A stretch of DNA of 44,133 bases from Anoxybacillus tengchongensis (lineage in GTDB: Bacteria; Bacillota; Bacilli; Bacillales; Anoxybacillaceae), in assembly GCF_014201585.1 (NCBI RefSeq), contig NZ_JACHES010000017.1:1-44133 (forward strand). The letters are read 5' to 3'. Numbering within the stretch: the stretch's first letter is position 1; each line of letters starts with the position of its first letter. Positions 20,763 through 30,654 of this stretch are shown here, piece after piece. A program made the position numbers and the translations under genes. Under the pieces are notes generated by a model. That model saw only the letters and a list, made by a program, of their open reading frames with translations. It was not told the origin of the DNA and did no database searches.

Positions 20763-23111
20763 TTGCAACAACAGTTAGACTTCGACGGACGATCGTTTAT
20801 TAAAGGCGTCCATGTCGGTACCATTTTTCATAACGAAGACAATTTATATTCGGTTATTCGTGTGCGTGTGGAAGAAACAAATGAAGCGCATATAGAAAAA
20901 GATGTTGTTGTGACAGGCTATTTCCCTTTGCTCGGTGAATATGACACATATACGTTTTTCGGCTCATTTAAAGAACATCCGCGCTTTGGGAAACAATATG
21001 TTGTCGATCATTTTCGAAAAGAGTTTCCTGAAACGAAAGAAGGAGTGATTCAATATTTATCGGGCGGCATGTTTAAAGGAATCGGTAAAAAAACAGCTAC
21101 TGCGATTGTTGAAACGTTAGGTGAGCGAGCGATTTCAAAAATATTAGAAGATCCTGATGTGCTTGCAAGTGTGCCCAAGTTGACAAAAGCGAAAGCGAGA
21201 CAGCTATATGAAACGTTGCGCGAACATGAAGGATTAGAACAAATTATGATTGCTTTATCGCAATTTGGCTTCGGACCGCAGTTATCGATGAAAATTTATC
21301 AAGTGTACAAAGATGAAACGTTACAAATCATTCGCACAAATCCGTATCAGCTTGTAGAAGATGTTGAAGGAATTGGATTTGGTCGCGCCGATGACCTCGG
21401 CTTGCAGCTCGGTATTTCTGGGAATCATCCGGATCGCATTCGGGCCGGTTGTTTATATGTTATTGAGCAACATTGCATGCAAGAAGGACATGTGTATATG
21501 ACGTACGAACAACTGCTTACAGAAGTAAAACAACTGTTAGAAGCAAAACGTCAAGAACTTGTCGATGTCGCTTGCATTTCCCGTGAAATGGTCCACTTAT
21601 CTGAAGAAGGGAAGTTAATCGTTGAAGAAGATCGTTTTTATATCCCTTCATTATATTTCGCCGAAAAAGGCATTGTGTCAAATGTCAGGCGACTACTTGA
21701 ACAATGTGATATGTCAACATTTTCTGAAGCGGAATTTTTACTGGCGCTCGGTGAATGGGAAGAAGAAGCAAATATCCAATATTCGCAAAAACAAAAAGAG
21801 GCGATTCAGCAAGCGCTTTGTTCCCCGTTGTTCATTTTAACGGGCGGACCAGGCACAGGAAAAACAACGGTCATTAACGGCATCGTTCATTTATTCGCCA
21901 AATTACATGGATTATCGCTTGATCCTGCGAGCTATGATGCAGACGAGCCGTTTCCCATTTTACTTGCGGCTCCAACTGGACGAGCAGCGAAGCGAATGAC
22001 GGAATCGACAGGTTTGCCGGCGATGACGATTCATCGTTTGCTCGGCTGGAGTGGTGATGGATTTCAGCGCGGAGAAGATGAGCCGATTTGCGGAAAGTTG
22101 TTAATTGTTGATGAAATGTCTATGGTCGATACGTGGCTAGCGAATCAGTTGTTAAAATCTGTTCCATCATCGATGCAAGTCATTTTCGTTGGCGATGAGG
22201 ATCAACTGCCGTCTGTCGGACCAGGACAAGTGTTAAAAGACTTGCTTCGCGCAAATGTCGTTCCGACCGTTCGACTAACAGACATTTATCGTCAAGCGGA
22301 AGGTTCGTCGATCATTTCGCTTGCGCATGCGATTAAAGATGGAAACATTCCCCATGATTTGACGATTCCACAAAAAGACCGCTCGTTTATTCGTTGCACG
22401 GGTGGACAAGTCGTTGACGTTGTAAAAAAAGTAGCTGAAAGTGCAAAACAAAAAGGATATCGGGCGAAAGACGTTCAAGTGCTCGCACCGATGTATCGCG
22501 GTCATGCGGGGATTGATCGACTGAATGAAACGTTACAACAATTATTTAATCCAAAACACGACAATAAACGAGAGCTTACTTTTGGTGATGTCGTTTATCG
22601 TGTAGGGGATAAAGTGTTGCAACTTGTCAATCAGCCAGATGAAAACGTCTTTAATGGAGACATCGGTGAGATCGTTGCTATTTTTTATGCGAATGAAAAT
22701 GTCGAAAAACAAGATCTCGTCGTCGTTTCGTTTGATGGAAATGAAGTGACGTATCCGAAACAAGAATTGCACCAAATTACGCACGCGTATTGCTGTTCGA
22801 TTCATAAATCGCAAGGAAGTGAATTTCCGATCGTTATTTTGCCTGTTGTGAAAAGTTATTATCGTATGCTGCGACGCAATTTACTATACACAGCCATTAC
22901 GCGCAGTAAGCAGTATTTAATTTTATGCGGTGAAGAAGAAGCGTTCCAACTTGGGGTGATGCGAACAGATGACGGGACGAGGCAAACAACGCTATACGAA
23001 AAATTAACAGCTACCATTTCTTCTGAACAACAACTGCTCCCAATGGAAGATGCAAACATCGGAATGGAAGGTGTTACCCCGTATGACTTCATGGAAAATG
23101 ACGTAACATAA
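20763..23111 (+). CDS. recD2: RecD2-type 5'-3' DNA helicase
   Basis: A superfamily 1B helicase not associated with RecBC, implicated in repair and replication-fork progression. An N-terminal OB and helix-hairpin-helix region (YLSGGMFKGIGKKTATAIVE, VEGIGFGRADDLG) precedes the motor. Motor motifs are Walker A GGPGTGKT (361-368), Walker B LLIVDEMSMVD, VGDEDQLPSVGPGQ (motif III), IHKSQGSEF (motif V) and LYTAITRSK (motif VI). Length is 782. The start is TTG, placed by AGGGGGAG about 9 nt upstream. It follows the TPR gene by 18 bp, so the two are probably one transcript. Confidence 0.94.
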   Translation: MQQQLDFDGRSFIKGVHVGTIFHNEDNLYSVIRVRVEETNEAHIEKDVVVTGYFPLLGEYDTYTFFGSFKEHPRFGKQYVVDHFRKEFPETKEGVIQYLSGGMFKGIGKKTATAIVETLGERAISKILEDPDVLASVPKLTKAKARQLYETLREHEGLEQIMIALSQFGFGPQLSMKIYQVYKDETLQIIRTNPYQLVEDVEGIGFGRADDLGLQLGISGNHPDRIRAGCLYVIEQHCMQEGHVYMTYEQLLTEVKQLLEAKRQELVDVACISREMVHLSEEGKLIVEEDRFYIPSLYFAEKGIVSNVRRLLEQCDMSTFSEAEFLLALGEWEEEANIQYSQKQKEAIQQALCSPLFILTGGPGTGKTTVINGIVHLFAKLHGLSLDPASYDADEPFPILLAAPTGRAAKRMTESTGLPAMTIHRLLGWSGDGFQRGEDEPICGKLLIVDEMSMVDTWLANQLLKSVPSSMQVIFVGDEDQLPSVGPGQVLKDLLRANVVPTVRLTDIYRQAEGSSIISLAHAIKDGNIPHDLTIPQKDRSFIRCTGGQVVDVVKKVAESAKQKGYRAKDVQVLAPMYRGHAGIDRLNETLQQLFNPKHDNKRELTFGDVVYRVGDKVLQLVNQPDENVFNGDIGEIVAIFYANENVEKQDLVVVSFDGNEVTYPKQELHQITHAYCCSIHKSQGSEFPIVILPVVKSYYRMLRRNLLYTAITRSKQYLILCGEEEAFQLGVMRTDDGTRQTTLYEKLTATISSEQQLLPMEDANIGMEGVTPYDFMENDVT

Positions 23112-23212
23112 CAATGGACACACATATCGGTACGCTTCTTTTGCAATGATGTATGTTTGCGTAAAAAAATGACAAAGATAGAAGAAAAAAATAAAAAGGA
23201 GCGTGCCTTTTT

Positions 23213-23404
23213 ATGTTAAAGTGTCCGAACTGTCAAAGTAAAGATTTAGGGAAAATCGGCGTCAATCAGTATTATTGTTGGAATTGCTTTATTGAGCTAA
23301 CCGTTCAAAAAGGAATGATTTATACGCATCAAGTCGAAGAAGACGGAACGCTTAGCTCGCTTGACGATTTATTTAGCGAACATGAACGAACTTTGTTTTC
23401 GTAA
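23213..23404 (+). CDS. 63-residue zinc-ribbon protein of unknown function
   Basis: I do not recognise a function. Two CxxC knuckles, CPNC (residues 4-7) and CWNC (24-27), form a probable zinc ribbon at the N-terminus. An acidic tail (VEEDGTLSSLDDLFSEHE) follows. AAAAGGAG lies 11 nt before the ATG. It is followed after 16 bp by another small gene and both end at a shared terminator. Small zinc-ribbon proteins are annotated in this position in related Bacillaceae. No membrane segment is visible. Confidence 0.75.
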   Translation: MLKCPNCQSKDLGKIGVNQYYCWNCFIELTVQKGMIYTHQVEEDGTLSSLDDLFSEHERTLFS

Positions 23405-23420
23405 TGAAAGGAGAATGACG

Positions 23421-23555
23421 ATGAATCGAACAATCGCTTCTTTAATCGCGATCGGTGCTGGAGTGGCAGCATATCAATTAGCGCAACGAAACGGTGGCGT
23501 GAACATGCGCAACATGCGAAAAGTCGGCAAACAAATGTTACGTCCATTTATGTAA
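23421..23555 (+). CDS. yrzQ: 44-residue DUF3918 (YrzQ-like) small protein
   Basis: A short frame starting MNRTIASLIAIGAG, with a hydrophobic N-terminal helix (about residues 4-20) and a basic C-terminus (RNMRKVGKQMLRPFM). This pattern matches the DUF3918/YrzQ family as I know it; the function is unknown. AAAGGAG (23407-23413) is 7 nt before the ATG at 23421. The in-frame ATG at 23415 would be too close. The basic tail after a hydrophobic helix suggests membrane association. It is co-transcribed with the zinc-ribbon gene. Confidence 0.75.
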   Translation: MNRTIASLIAIGAGVAAYQLAQRNGGVNMRNMRKVGKQMLRPFM

Positions 23556-23593
23556 CGAAAAACGGCAATCTCATTTGAGGTTGCCGTTTTTCG
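23556..23593. terminator. Terminator after the two small genes
   Basis: CGAAAAACGGCAA and TTGCCGTTTTTCG are perfectly complementary (13 bp). The stem continues inward through a wobble pair and CTC/GAG to an ATTT loop. It is U-rich on both strands, so possibly bidirectional. Confidence 0.88.
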
Positions 23594-23644
23594 TATAACA
23601 TCTTCTATTTGTCCTCACACTATAGAAGTAAAGGAGGGATCAGT

Positions 23645-24709
23645 TTGGAACATCCACATCTTCATTTTTTCGTTCGCTTAATGAAAATGTTATTAGTTTT
23701 AATTTTTATTTACTTCGTTGTGAAACTCAAATCCGTATGGTTGCCATTTTTACATATGTTTATTAAGGTTGTAACCCCTTTTCTTATCGCTGCGTTCATT
23801 ACATACTTATTGCATCCTGTCGTAGAGTATGTTCATCAACGTGGGATGCCGAGAGCGCTCGCTATTCTTTTCATTTATGCGTTATTTTTTGGTGGAATCG
23901 GTTTTGCGGTTTATAAAGGCACACCATTATTTATTGCCCAGCTAGAAGATTTCAATAAAAGTTTACCGATATTTGTCCGCACGTATGAACAATGGACGAA
24001 TTATATTCATGAAGAAACGGCCACATGGCCTTACGATGTTCATAAACGAATTGAAGCGATGATTACAGAAGCAGAAACGTTTATTAGCGGGGCGGTTACA
24101 GGAACAATTATCGGGTTGAAACAGCTAATTAATCGAATCATTGTCTTTTTTATTATTCCGTTTATCGCATTTTACATGTTAAAAGATGTGGAGCTTATCA
24201 AAAAAGTGGCATGGGAATGGACTCCGAAAAAATGGCGAAATAAAGGCGTTCAATTTTTGCGCGATGTCGATCGCACACTCGGTGGGTATATTCGTGGACA
24301 ATTGTTTGTTTGCCTATTGATCGGAACAGCTGCTGCGCTTTCGTTTTGGCTCATTGATATGAAATACCCTCTTTTGCTTGGCATCATCGTTGGCATAACA
24401 AACGTCATTCCGTATTTTGGACCAATTATCGGCGCCATTCCAGCAGCGATTATTGCCGCCACCATATCGGTAAACAAATTACTTCTTACTGTCGGCATCG
24501 TCTTTTTATTGCAGTTCATTGAAGGAAACATTTTATCTCCACTTATTGTAGGGAAAAGCTTACATTTACATCCGCTAATCATTATGTTTTCCCTATTTGT
24601 TGGCGGGGAAATCGGTGGTATCATCGGTTTAATCATTGCCGTCCCACTCGTTGCGATTGCCAAAGCGACATTTGCCCACATTCGCTCGTTGAAAACAACG
24701 GTGCATTGA
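23645..24709 (+). CDS. yrrI: AI-2E family transporter (YrrI-like membrane protein)
   Basis: A multi-pass membrane protein of the AI-2E/UPF0118 family. Members export small molecules or act as Na+/H+ antiporters; the substrate here is unknown. Several hydrophobic segments are obvious: about residues 14-33, 38-58, 63-85, 145-170, 210-240, 245-275, 285-300 and 310-345. The family-typical GIIVGITNVIPYFGPIIGAIPA is recognisable in part near residue 251. AAGGAGGG (23631-23638) selects TTG 23645 as start (354 residues), close to B. subtilis YrrI. Its TGA stop is embedded in the -35 region of the alaS promoter. Confidence 0.88.
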   Translation: MEHPHLHFFVRLMKMLLVLIFIYFVVKLKSVWLPFLHMFIKVVTPFLIAAFITYLLHPVVEYVHQRGMPRALAILFIYALFFGGIGFAVYKGTPLFIAQLEDFNKSLPIFVRTYEQWTNYIHEETATWPYDVHKRIEAMITEAETFISGAVTGTIIGLKQLINRIIVFFIIPFIAFYMLKDVELIKKVAWEWTPKKWRNKGVQFLRDVDRTLGGYIRGQLFVCLLIGTAAALSFWLIDMKYPLLLGIIVGITNVIPYFGPIIGAIPAAIIAATISVNKLLLTVGIVFLLQFIEGNILSPLIVGKSLHLHPLIIMFSLFVGGEIGGIIGLIIAVPLVAIAKATFAHIRSLKTTVH

Positions 24710-24734
24710 CAAAAAAAAGGGGCTTGTCTATAAT
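24706..24734 (+). promoter_or_regulatory. Consensus sigma-A promoter of alaS
   Basis: TTGACA (24706-24711), exactly 17 bp, and TATAAT (24729-24734) form a perfect promoter. The -35 box overlaps the stop codon of the upstream permease. Confidence 0.88.
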
Positions 24735-24740
24735 TTTCAC

Positions 24741-24993
24741 AAGAGTAATACATACAAAAACGATGACGGATCGAGTATGTTACAGTCCATCTTAAAGCGC
24801 ATTTTGGCGCACAGAGAGGAATTTCCGCGGCTGAAAGAAATTCCAGATGAAGGGTAACAGAACGCTAATCCTGAGTGCAGGCAAACCCTGCCGACGAAGC
24901 CACGTTACGGCGGTTGAGGTGATGGACGTTTGTCCATAAACAGGGTGGTACCGCGAGCAAGCTCTCGTCCCTGAGCAGGGATGGGAGTTTTTT
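24741..24993 (+). promoter_or_regulatory. T-box riboswitch, alanine-specific, upstream of alaS
   Basis: This leader responds to uncharged tRNA-Ala. The T-box AGGGTGGTACCGCG is at 24942-24955, and a terminator (CTCTCGTCCCTG with CAGGGATGGGAG, then T6) is at 24964-24993. In Stem I, helices GGAT/ATCC and TGTTAC/GTAACA flank a loop with AGTA on the 5' side and GAACGCTA on the 3' side. This gives specifier GCT (Ala) at 24864-24866. AGAGAGG at 24813-24819 is the AG bulge. The element fills the whole gap before alaS. Confidence 0.93.
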
Positions 24994-25018
24994 ATATTTT
25001 ATAAGGGAGGAAGGAAAC

Positions 25019-27652
25019 GTGAAAAAGCTAACATCTGCTCAAGTTCGTCAAATGTTTTTAGACTTTTTCAAAGAAAAAGGTCACGCCGTTGAGCCGAGCG
25101 CATCGCTCATTCCAATTGACGATCCATCGTTGTTATGGATTAATAGCGGTGTGGCGACATTAAAAAAATATTTTGATGGTCGCGTCATTCCAGATAATCC
25201 ACGCATTTGTAATGCGCAAAAATCGATTCGTACAAACGATATTGAAAATGTCGGAAAAACGGCGCGCCACCATACGTTTTTTGAAATGCTCGGCAACTTC
25301 TCGATTGGCGACTATTTTAAGCGAGAAGCGATTCATTGGGCATGGGAGTTTTTAACGAGCGAAAAATGGATTGGCTTTGATCCGAACCGTCTTTCTGTCA
25401 CAATCCATCCAGAAGATGAAGAGGCGTTTGACATTTGGCATAACGAAATCGGGTTACCAGAAGAACGTATTATTCGGTTAGAAGGAAACTTCTGGGATAT
25501 CGGGGAAGGTCCAAGTGGGCCAAATACAGAAATTTTCTATGACCGCGGTGAACAATTTGGCAACGACCCGAACGATCCCGAATTATATCCGGGGGGAGAA
25601 AACGAACGCTATTTAGAAGTGTGGAACCTCGTCTTTTCACAATTTAACCATAATCCTGACGGTACGTACACGCCGCTACCGAAGAAGAACATTGATACGG
25701 GCATGGGGTTAGAGCGAATGTGCTCGATTTTACAAGACGTTCCGACAAACTTTGATACCGATTTATTTATGCCAATCATTCGCGCAACTGAGCAAATTTC
25801 AGGTGAAACATATCGTACAAATGCTGAAAAAGACGTGGCATTTAAAGTCATCGCAGACCATATTCGTACCGTAACGTTTGCGATTGGAGACGGTGCGCTT
25901 CCATCAAACGAAGGACGCGGTTATGTGTTGCGCCGCTTATTGCGACGTGCGGTTCGTTATGCGAAACAATTAAACATTCAACGTCCATTTATGTATGAAC
26001 TCGTGCCGGTTGTCGGTGAAATTATGGTTGACTATTATCCGGAAGTGAAAGAAAAAGCAACGTTCATTCAAAAAGTCATTAAAAATGAAGAAGAGCGCTT
26101 CCACGAAACGTTAAACGAAGGACTTGCGATTTTAGCAAGCGTCATTGAAAAAGAAAAACAACGTGGTAGCGATACGATTAGCGGTGAAGATGTATTCCGC
26201 CTGTACGATACATACGGCTTCCCTGTGGAATTAACGGAAGAGTATGCAGAAGAAGAAGGAATGAAAGTCGACCATGATGGTTTTGAGCGTGAAATGGAGC
26301 GCCAACGTGAACGGGCACGTGCTGCACGTCAAGATGTCGATTCGATGCAAGTACAAGGTGGCGTATTAGGCGATATTAAAGTAGAAAGCACGTTTGTTGG
26401 CTACGATCAACTTTCTGTTTCGTCTGTTGTCGAAGTGATCGTGAAAGACGGTCAACTTGTGAATGAAGTGAGCGAAGGACAAGAAGCGCAAATGATTTTA
26501 CGTGAAACGCCGTTTTATGCAGAAAGCGGTGGACAAATCGCTGACCGTGGCTGGATCGAAGGAGAAACAGGAAAAGCGTACGTAAAAGATGTCCAAAAAG
26601 CACCAAACGGTCAACATTTACATCATATCGTCGTTGAACATGGGGTCATTCAAACAAACGGCACATATACAGCACGTGTCGATGAAGCAGCGCGTGTTGA
26701 TATCGTGAAAAACCATACAGCGACACATTTGTTGCATCAAGCGTTAAAAGATGTGCTTGGCGTGCATGTTAACCAAGCTGGTTCGCTTGTTGCGCCTGAC
26801 CGTTTACGTTTTGACTTTACGCATTTCGGTCAAGTAAAACAAGAAGAGCTTGAACAAATTGAAGCGATTGTCAACGAACAAATTTGGCGCAATCTCCCGG
26901 TTGCGATCGACTATAAACCGCTTGATGAAGCGAAAGCGATGGGGGCGATGGCGCTATTCGGCGAAAAATATGGCGACATCGTACGCGTCGTGCAAGTAGG
27001 CGACTATAGCCTAGAGCTTTGCGGTGGCTGCCATGTAACAAATACAGCCGAAATCGGTTTGTTTAAAATTGTTTCTGAATCAGGCATTGGGGCAGGTACA
27101 CGCCGTATTGAAGCGGTCACAGGAAAAGCTGCGTATCGTCTAATGAACGACCAAATTGCATTATTAAAAGAAGTAGCGGAAAAATTAAAAACAAATCCGA
27201 AAGATGTGGTAACGCGCATTGATACGCTCATGAATGATATGCGTGAACTGCAACGTGAAAATGAATCGCTCTCTGCCCGTTTAAGTCATATGGAAGCAGA
27301 AAGCTTAGTAAACGAAGTAAAAGAAGTAAACGGTGTTCAACTTGTCACAAGCAAAGTAAATAACGCCGATATGAACAGCTTGCGTGCGATGATTGACGAT
27401 TTAAAACAAAAATTAGGATCAGCAATCATTGTGCTTGCTTCTGTACAACAAAATAAAGTAAACTTAATTGCCGGGGTAACAAACGATTTAGTCGACCGCG
27501 GCTATCACGCAGGGAAACTTATTAAAGAAGTAGCGACGCGCTGCGGCGGTGGTGGCGGTGGCCGAGCAGATTTAGCACAAGCCGGCGGAAAAGATGCGAA
27601 TAAAGTAGACGAAGCGCTTAAATTTGTCGAACAGTGGGTAAAATCTGTTTAA
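25019..27652 (+). CDS. alaS: Alanyl-tRNA synthetase
   Basis: Charges tRNA-Ala and edits Ser- and Gly-tRNA-Ala. Class II aminoacylation domain at the N-terminus ([18 protein letters not shown]), then a tRNA-recognition region. The editing domain has zinc-binding HTATH (566-570) and Cys668/His672 in CGGCH. The C-terminal C-Ala domain ends in [17 protein letters not shown]. The 877 residues are normal. The start is GTG, after GGGAGGAAGG. It is controlled by the Ala T-box. Confidence 0.98.
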   Translation: MKKLTSAQVRQMFLDFFKEKGHAVEPSASLIPIDDPSLLWINSGVATLKKYFDGRVIPDNPRICNAQKSIRTNDIENVGKTARHHTFFEMLGNFSIGDYFKREAIHWAWEFLTSEKWIGFDPNRLSVTIHPEDEEAFDIWHNEIGLPEERIIRLEGNFWDIGEGPSGPNTEIFYDRGEQFGNDPNDPELYPGGENERYLEVWNLVFSQFNHNPDGTYTPLPKKNIDTGMGLERMCSILQDVPTNFDTDLFMPIIRATEQISGETYRTNAEKDVAFKVIADHIRTVTFAIGDGALPSNEGRGYVLRRLLRRAVRYAKQLNIQRPFMYELVPVVGEIMVDYYPEVKEKATFIQKVIKNEEERFHETLNEGLAILASVIEKEKQRGSDTISGEDVFRLYDTYGFPVELTEEYAEEEGMKVDHDGFEREMERQRERARAARQDVDSMQVQGGVLGDIKVESTFVGYDQLSVSSVVEVIVKDGQLVNEVSEGQEAQMILRETPFYAESGGQIADRGWIEGETGKAYVKDVQKAPNGQHLHHIVVEHGVIQTNGTYTARVDEAARVDIVKNHTATHLLHQALKDVLGVHVNQAGSLVAPDRLRFDFTHFGQVKQEELEQIEAIVNEQIWRNLPVAIDYKPLDEAKAMGAMALFGEKYGDIVRVVQVGDYSLELCGGCHVTNTAEIGLFKIVSESGIGAGTRRIEAVTGKAAYRLMNDQIALLKEVAEKLKTNPKDVVTRIDTLMNDMRELQRENESLSARLSHMEAESLVNEVKEVNGVQLVTSKVNNADMNSLRAMIDDLKQKLGSAIIVLASVQQNKVNLIAGVTNDLVDRGYHAGKLIKEVATRCGGGGGGRADLAQAGGKDANKVDEALKFVEQWVKSV

Positions 27653-27734
27653 TAAATGGTGGAAATCGTGTACAATGGATGTAAGGATGGATATGCCAGA
27701 TTTCGTGGAACGTGAGAGTGGGGTGCAAAAGACG

Positions 27735-28001
27735 GTGAGTTCGTTTGATAATACAATGCAATTTAACTTTCCGGAAGAACCGATGGATGTCGATGTTCGG
27801 GAAGTGTTGCTTACCGTATACGACGCATTACAAGAAAAAGGGTATAACCCAATTAACCAAATAGTCGGCTACTTATTATCTGGTGATCCAGCTTACATCC
27901 CTCGCCATAAAGATGCCAGAAACTTAATTCGTAAAGTCGATCGTGACGAATTAATTGAAGAATTAGTGAAATTCTATTTACGAACACATCGCGAGGAATA
28001 G
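27735..28001 (+). CDS. ireB: IreB-family regulatory protein (YrzL, UPF0297/DUF965)
   Basis: In Enterococcus the IreB protein is phosphorylated by the PASTA kinase IreK and modulates cephalosporin resistance. The highly conserved core [19 protein letters not shown] and [13 protein letters not shown] is present. Thr7 of [10 protein letters not shown] corresponds to one of the threonines phosphorylated in IreB. I place the start at GTG 27735, which gives 88 residues as in B. subtilis YrzL. The frame is open further upstream, but that stretch does not look like the family. GTGGGG lies about 10 nt upstream. ruvX follows after 4 bp. Confidence 0.9.
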   Translation: MSSFDNTMQFNFPEEPMDVDVREVLLTVYDALQEKGYNPINQIVGYLLSGDPAYIPRHKDARNLIRKVDRDELIEELVKFYLRTHREE

Positions 28002-28005
28002 CCAC

Positions 28006-28428
28006 ATGCGTATTTTAGGATTAGACGTTGGAACGAAAACGCTCGGTGTTGCTGTAAGCGACGAGTTAGGATGGACGGCTCAAGGCATCGAGACGATTCG
28101 CATCGATGAAGAAAACGGCGAATATGGTTTTGACCGTTTGCGACAATTAATTGAGCAATACGCGGTTGAGGAAATCGTCGTCGGATTTCCGAAAAACATG
28201 AACGGCACGATCGGGCCGCGTGGCGAGGCGACAAAACGCTTTGCGGAACAAGTGAAAGAAACGTTTTCACTTCCTGTCATCCTGTGGGATGAAAGATTGT
28301 CCACGATGGCAGCAGAGCGCATGTTGATTGCTGCGGACGTTAGTCGAAAAAAGCGAAAACAAGTGATCGACAAAATGGCCGCAGTAATGATTTTACAATC
28401 GTATTTGGACCATAAACAATTGAGGTGA
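28006..28428 (+). CDS. ruvX: Pre-16S rRNA nuclease RuvX/YqgF family
   Basis: An RNase H-fold nuclease family implicated in 16S rRNA 5'-end maturation. The opening [20 protein letters not shown] carries the first catalytic aspartate (Asp6). [19 protein letters not shown] and [15 protein letters not shown] (second acidic site) are diagnostic, and a final Asp lies near [19 protein letters not shown]. It is 140 residues long. It sits in the compact operon ireB-ruvX-yrzB. Its stop overlaps the ribosome site of the next gene. Confidence 0.95.
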   Translation: MRILGLDVGTKTLGVAVSDELGWTAQGIETIRIDEENGEYGFDRLRQLIEQYAVEEIVVGFPKNMNGTIGPRGEATKRFAEQVKETFSLPVILWDERLSTMAAERMLIAADVSRKKRKQVIDKMAAVMILQSYLDHKQLR

Positions 28429-28433
28429 ACATG

Positions 28434-28727
28434 ATGGAACACGGTGAAAAACACATTACAGTCGTTGATGAAGACGGCAACGAGCAACTTTGCGAAGTAT
28501 TATTTACATTTGAATCTGAAGAATTCGGAAAATCTTATGTTCTGTACTATCCAATTGGTGCAGAAGAAGATGACAATGAAGAAATCGAAATTCACGCATC
28601 TTCCTTTATCCCAGGAGAAGATGGGCAAGCAGGAGAGTTGCAGCCGATCGAAACAGAAGAAGAATGGGATATGATCGAAGAAATGTTAAACACATTCCTA
28701 GGTGAAGAGGAAGAAGGAGAGGAATAA
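28434..28727 (+). CDS. yrzB: DUF1292 family protein (YrzB)
   Basis: A small, very acidic cytoplasmic protein of unknown function. Family features are [41 protein letters not shown] and [15 protein letters not shown], with a poly-Glu tail. The ATG at 28434 is preferred to the adjacent ATG at 28431 because GAGGTG lies at 28422-28427. It has 97 residues. It is the third gene of the conserved ireB-ruvX-yrzB cluster and is followed by a terminator. Confidence 0.9.
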   Translation: MEHGEKHITVVDEDGNEQLCEVLFTFESEEFGKSYVLYYPIGAEEDDNEEIEIHASSFIPGEDGQAGELQPIETEEEWDMIEEMLNTFLGEEEEGEE

Positions 28728-28757
28728 GAGGCTGGCTATACGTCAGCTTCTTTTTTT
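28726..28757 (+). terminator. Terminator after yrzB
   Basis: GAGGCTG pairs with CAGCTTC (one G-T pair) around GCTATACGT, followed by seven or more T. The ireB-ruvX-yrzB transcript ends here. Confidence 0.8.
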
Positions 28758-28813
28758 ATTTATGTCATGTCATTATTTGTAGTATAATGTCAAAAGTGAG
28801 GGGAGGATGAAGC

Positions 28814-29896
28814 ATGTTACAAGAACACGAAGCGAAAACGGTGCGAAAAATTGTCTTATATATTACAGTACCTCTATTATTGATTATAATTGCTGCATGC
28901 ATTGGCTTGTTTGTATATATTCGTTCTGCCTTGCAGCCGGTTGATCCGAACGACAAAACGCCAATTCAAGTAGAAATTCCAATCGGTTCATCGGTGTATA
29001 CGATTGCGAATGTATTAGAAAAAAACGGTGTGATTAAAAATGCGACCATTTTTCGTTATTACGTGAAATTTAAAAACCACGCCGACTTTCAAGCAGGCAA
29101 TTATACGTTTACAAAAGCCATGACGTTAGAGCAAATTGTAGGTAAGTTAAAAACAGGAAAAGTTGTCAAAGAAGCGAAATTAAAAATAACAATTCCAGAA
29201 GGAAAACAGCTGACGCAAATTGCGACAATTATTTCGCAAAAAACAGGCTATTCATCAAAAGACATTATGACAAAGTTAACTAATCGCGCCTATATTGATG
29301 AGCTTATGAAAAAATATCCTTCTGTTTTAACAACGGATATTTTAAATAAAAACATTCGTTATGCGCTTGAAGGGTATTTATTCCCAGCGACATATTCGTT
29401 TACAGAAGAAAAACCGTCGCTTGAAAACATAATTGAAACGATGATTGCCAAAACAGAAGAAGTGTTGGCGAAATATACAGAAGATATGGAAGCGCGTGGC
29501 ATGACGGTTCATCAACTACTAACGATGGCATCACTCATTGAAGAAGAGGCAACAGAAAAAGCAGATCGTGAAAAAATTGCAAGCGTGTTTTACAATCGAT
29601 TAGAAAAAGGTATGCCGCTCCAAACCGATCCAACGGTTTTATATGCGCTCGGCCAACATAAACAACGTGTATATTACAAAGACTTAGAAGTAAACTCACC
29701 GTACAATACGTATATGTATAAAGGACTTCCACCGGGACCGATTGCGAATGCAGGAGAAATGTCCCTTCACGCAGCTCTTCATCCAGCGGAGACAGATTAT
29801 TTTTACTTTTTAGCTACACCAGCAGGAGAAGTGATTTTTACAAAAACACTTGACGAACATAATCGGGAAAAGGCAAAATATATCGGAAAGCAATAA
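28814..29896 (+). CDS. mltG: Endolytic murein transglycosylase MltG (YceG-like)
   Basis: Cleaves nascent peptidoglycan glycan strands at the membrane. A single N-terminal membrane helix (about residues 13-36) is followed by a LysM-like extracellular segment (IPIGSSVYTIANVLEKNGVI) and the YceG catalytic domain. The latter contains LEGYLFPATY, ASLIEEEA with the catalytic Glu243, SVFYNRLEKGMPLQTDPTV and the C-terminal HPAETDYFYF. Length is 360. GGGGAGG precedes the ATG. A TATAAT at 28783-28788 is a possible -10, but its -35 is poor. Confidence 0.94.
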   Translation: MLQEHEAKTVRKIVLYITVPLLLIIIAACIGLFVYIRSALQPVDPNDKTPIQVEIPIGSSVYTIANVLEKNGVIKNATIFRYYVKFKNHADFQAGNYTFTKAMTLEQIVGKLKTGKVVKEAKLKITIPEGKQLTQIATIISQKTGYSSKDIMTKLTNRAYIDELMKKYPSVLTTDILNKNIRYALEGYLFPATYSFTEEKPSLENIIETMIAKTEEVLAKYTEDMEARGMTVHQLLTMASLIEEEATEKADREKIASVFYNRLEKGMPLQTDPTVLYALGQHKQRVYYKDLEVNSPYNTYMYKGLPPGPIANAGEMSLHAALHPAETDYFYFLATPAGEVIFTKTLDEHNREKAKYIGKQ

Positions 29897-29908
29897 AACG
29901 TTCGCATT

Positions 29909-29937
29909 TTGTTTTGATTTATGGTAGTATATATAAA
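29909..29937 (+). promoter_or_regulatory. Candidate promoter of trmR
   Basis: TTGTTT (29909-29914), 17 bp, and TATAAA (29932-29937). Transcription would start near 29944, just before the hairpin at 29954-29986. Confidence 0.45.
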
Positions 29938-29953
29938 GTTATGGATCGTGACG

Positions 29954-29988
29954 AAACAAGAGTTCAACTCGTTTGAACTCTTGTTTTT
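29954..29988 (+). terminator. Strong hairpin between mltG and trmR
   Basis: A perfect 14-bp stem AAACAAGAGTTCAA/TTGAACTCTTGTTT has loop CTCGT and a T-run. It can terminate mltG transcripts. A trmR transcript from the promoter at 29909-29937 would also carry it in its leader. Confidence 0.75.
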
Positions 29989-30005
29989 ACGAGGAGGACG
30001 GTTTG

Positions 30006-30653
30006 TTGGTAAATCAGGAAATTATTCAATATGTAGAATCATTACTTCCTAAAAAAGAAGAAACAATCGTAGCAATGGAACAATATGCGCGTGAACACGG
30101 TGTTCCGATTATGGATGCGCTCAGCATCGAAACGATGTTGCACATATTAAAACTCATTCAACCGATGCGCATTTTAGAAATTGGCACTGCGATTGGCTAC
30201 TCTGCTATTCGGATGGCAAAAGCGTTGCCGAATGCGAAAATTGTTACGATCGAACGAGATGAAGAGCGCTACAAACAAGCGCGTATGTACACGGAGCAAA
30301 CGAATACGAAAAAGCAAATAACGCTACTGTTTGGTGATGCCCTTGACATAAACGATGAAGTAAAAAAATACGCTCCGTTTGACGTATTGTTTATTGATGC
30401 GGCAAAAGGACAATATCGCCGCTTTTTTGAGTTGTATGAGCCAATGTTAAGTGAAAAGGGGATTATTATAACAGATAACGTACTGTTTAAAGGACTTGTC
30501 GCCACGAATGAACCGATTGAACAAAAACGCATTCGTCAGCTCATGAAAAAAATTCGAGCATACAACGAATGGTTGGTGGCGCATCCGAGCTATGAAACGA
30601 TCATCATTCCGATCGGTGACGGAATGGCGATATCGAGAAAACGAGGTGAGTAA
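30006..30653 (+). CDS. trmR: tRNA 5-hydroxyuridine methyltransferase TrmR (YrrM)
   Basis: A SAM-dependent O-methyltransferase family 3 enzyme. B. subtilis TrmR (YrrM) methylates ho5U34 to mo5U34 in the tRNA wobble position. The SAM motif ILEIGTAIGYSAIRMA, metal/substrate region DVLFIDAAKGQY and ITDNVLFKGLV are all present. I choose the second of two adjacent TTG codons (30006), 8 nt from GAGGAGG (29991-29997), giving 215 residues. The next two genes make the ho5U precursor, so the operon covers the complete pathway. Its stop is 1 bp before the next start. Confidence 0.88.
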   Translation: MVNQEIIQYVESLLPKKEETIVAMEQYAREHGVPIMDALSIETMLHILKLIQPMRILEIGTAIGYSAIRMAKALPNAKIVTIERDEERYKQARMYTEQTNTKKQITLLFGDALDINDEVKKYAPFDVLFIDAAKGQYRRFFELYEPMLSEKGIIITDNVLFKGLVATNEPIEQKRIRQLMKKIRAYNEWLVAHPSYETIIIPIGDGMAISRKRGE

Positions 30654-30654
30654 A

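Noticed and set aside
24250-24753. 167-residue open frame on the minus strand
   Set aside because: It lies antisense to the permease gene with no ribosome site, and extends across the alaS promoter. It is a shadow of the coding frame.
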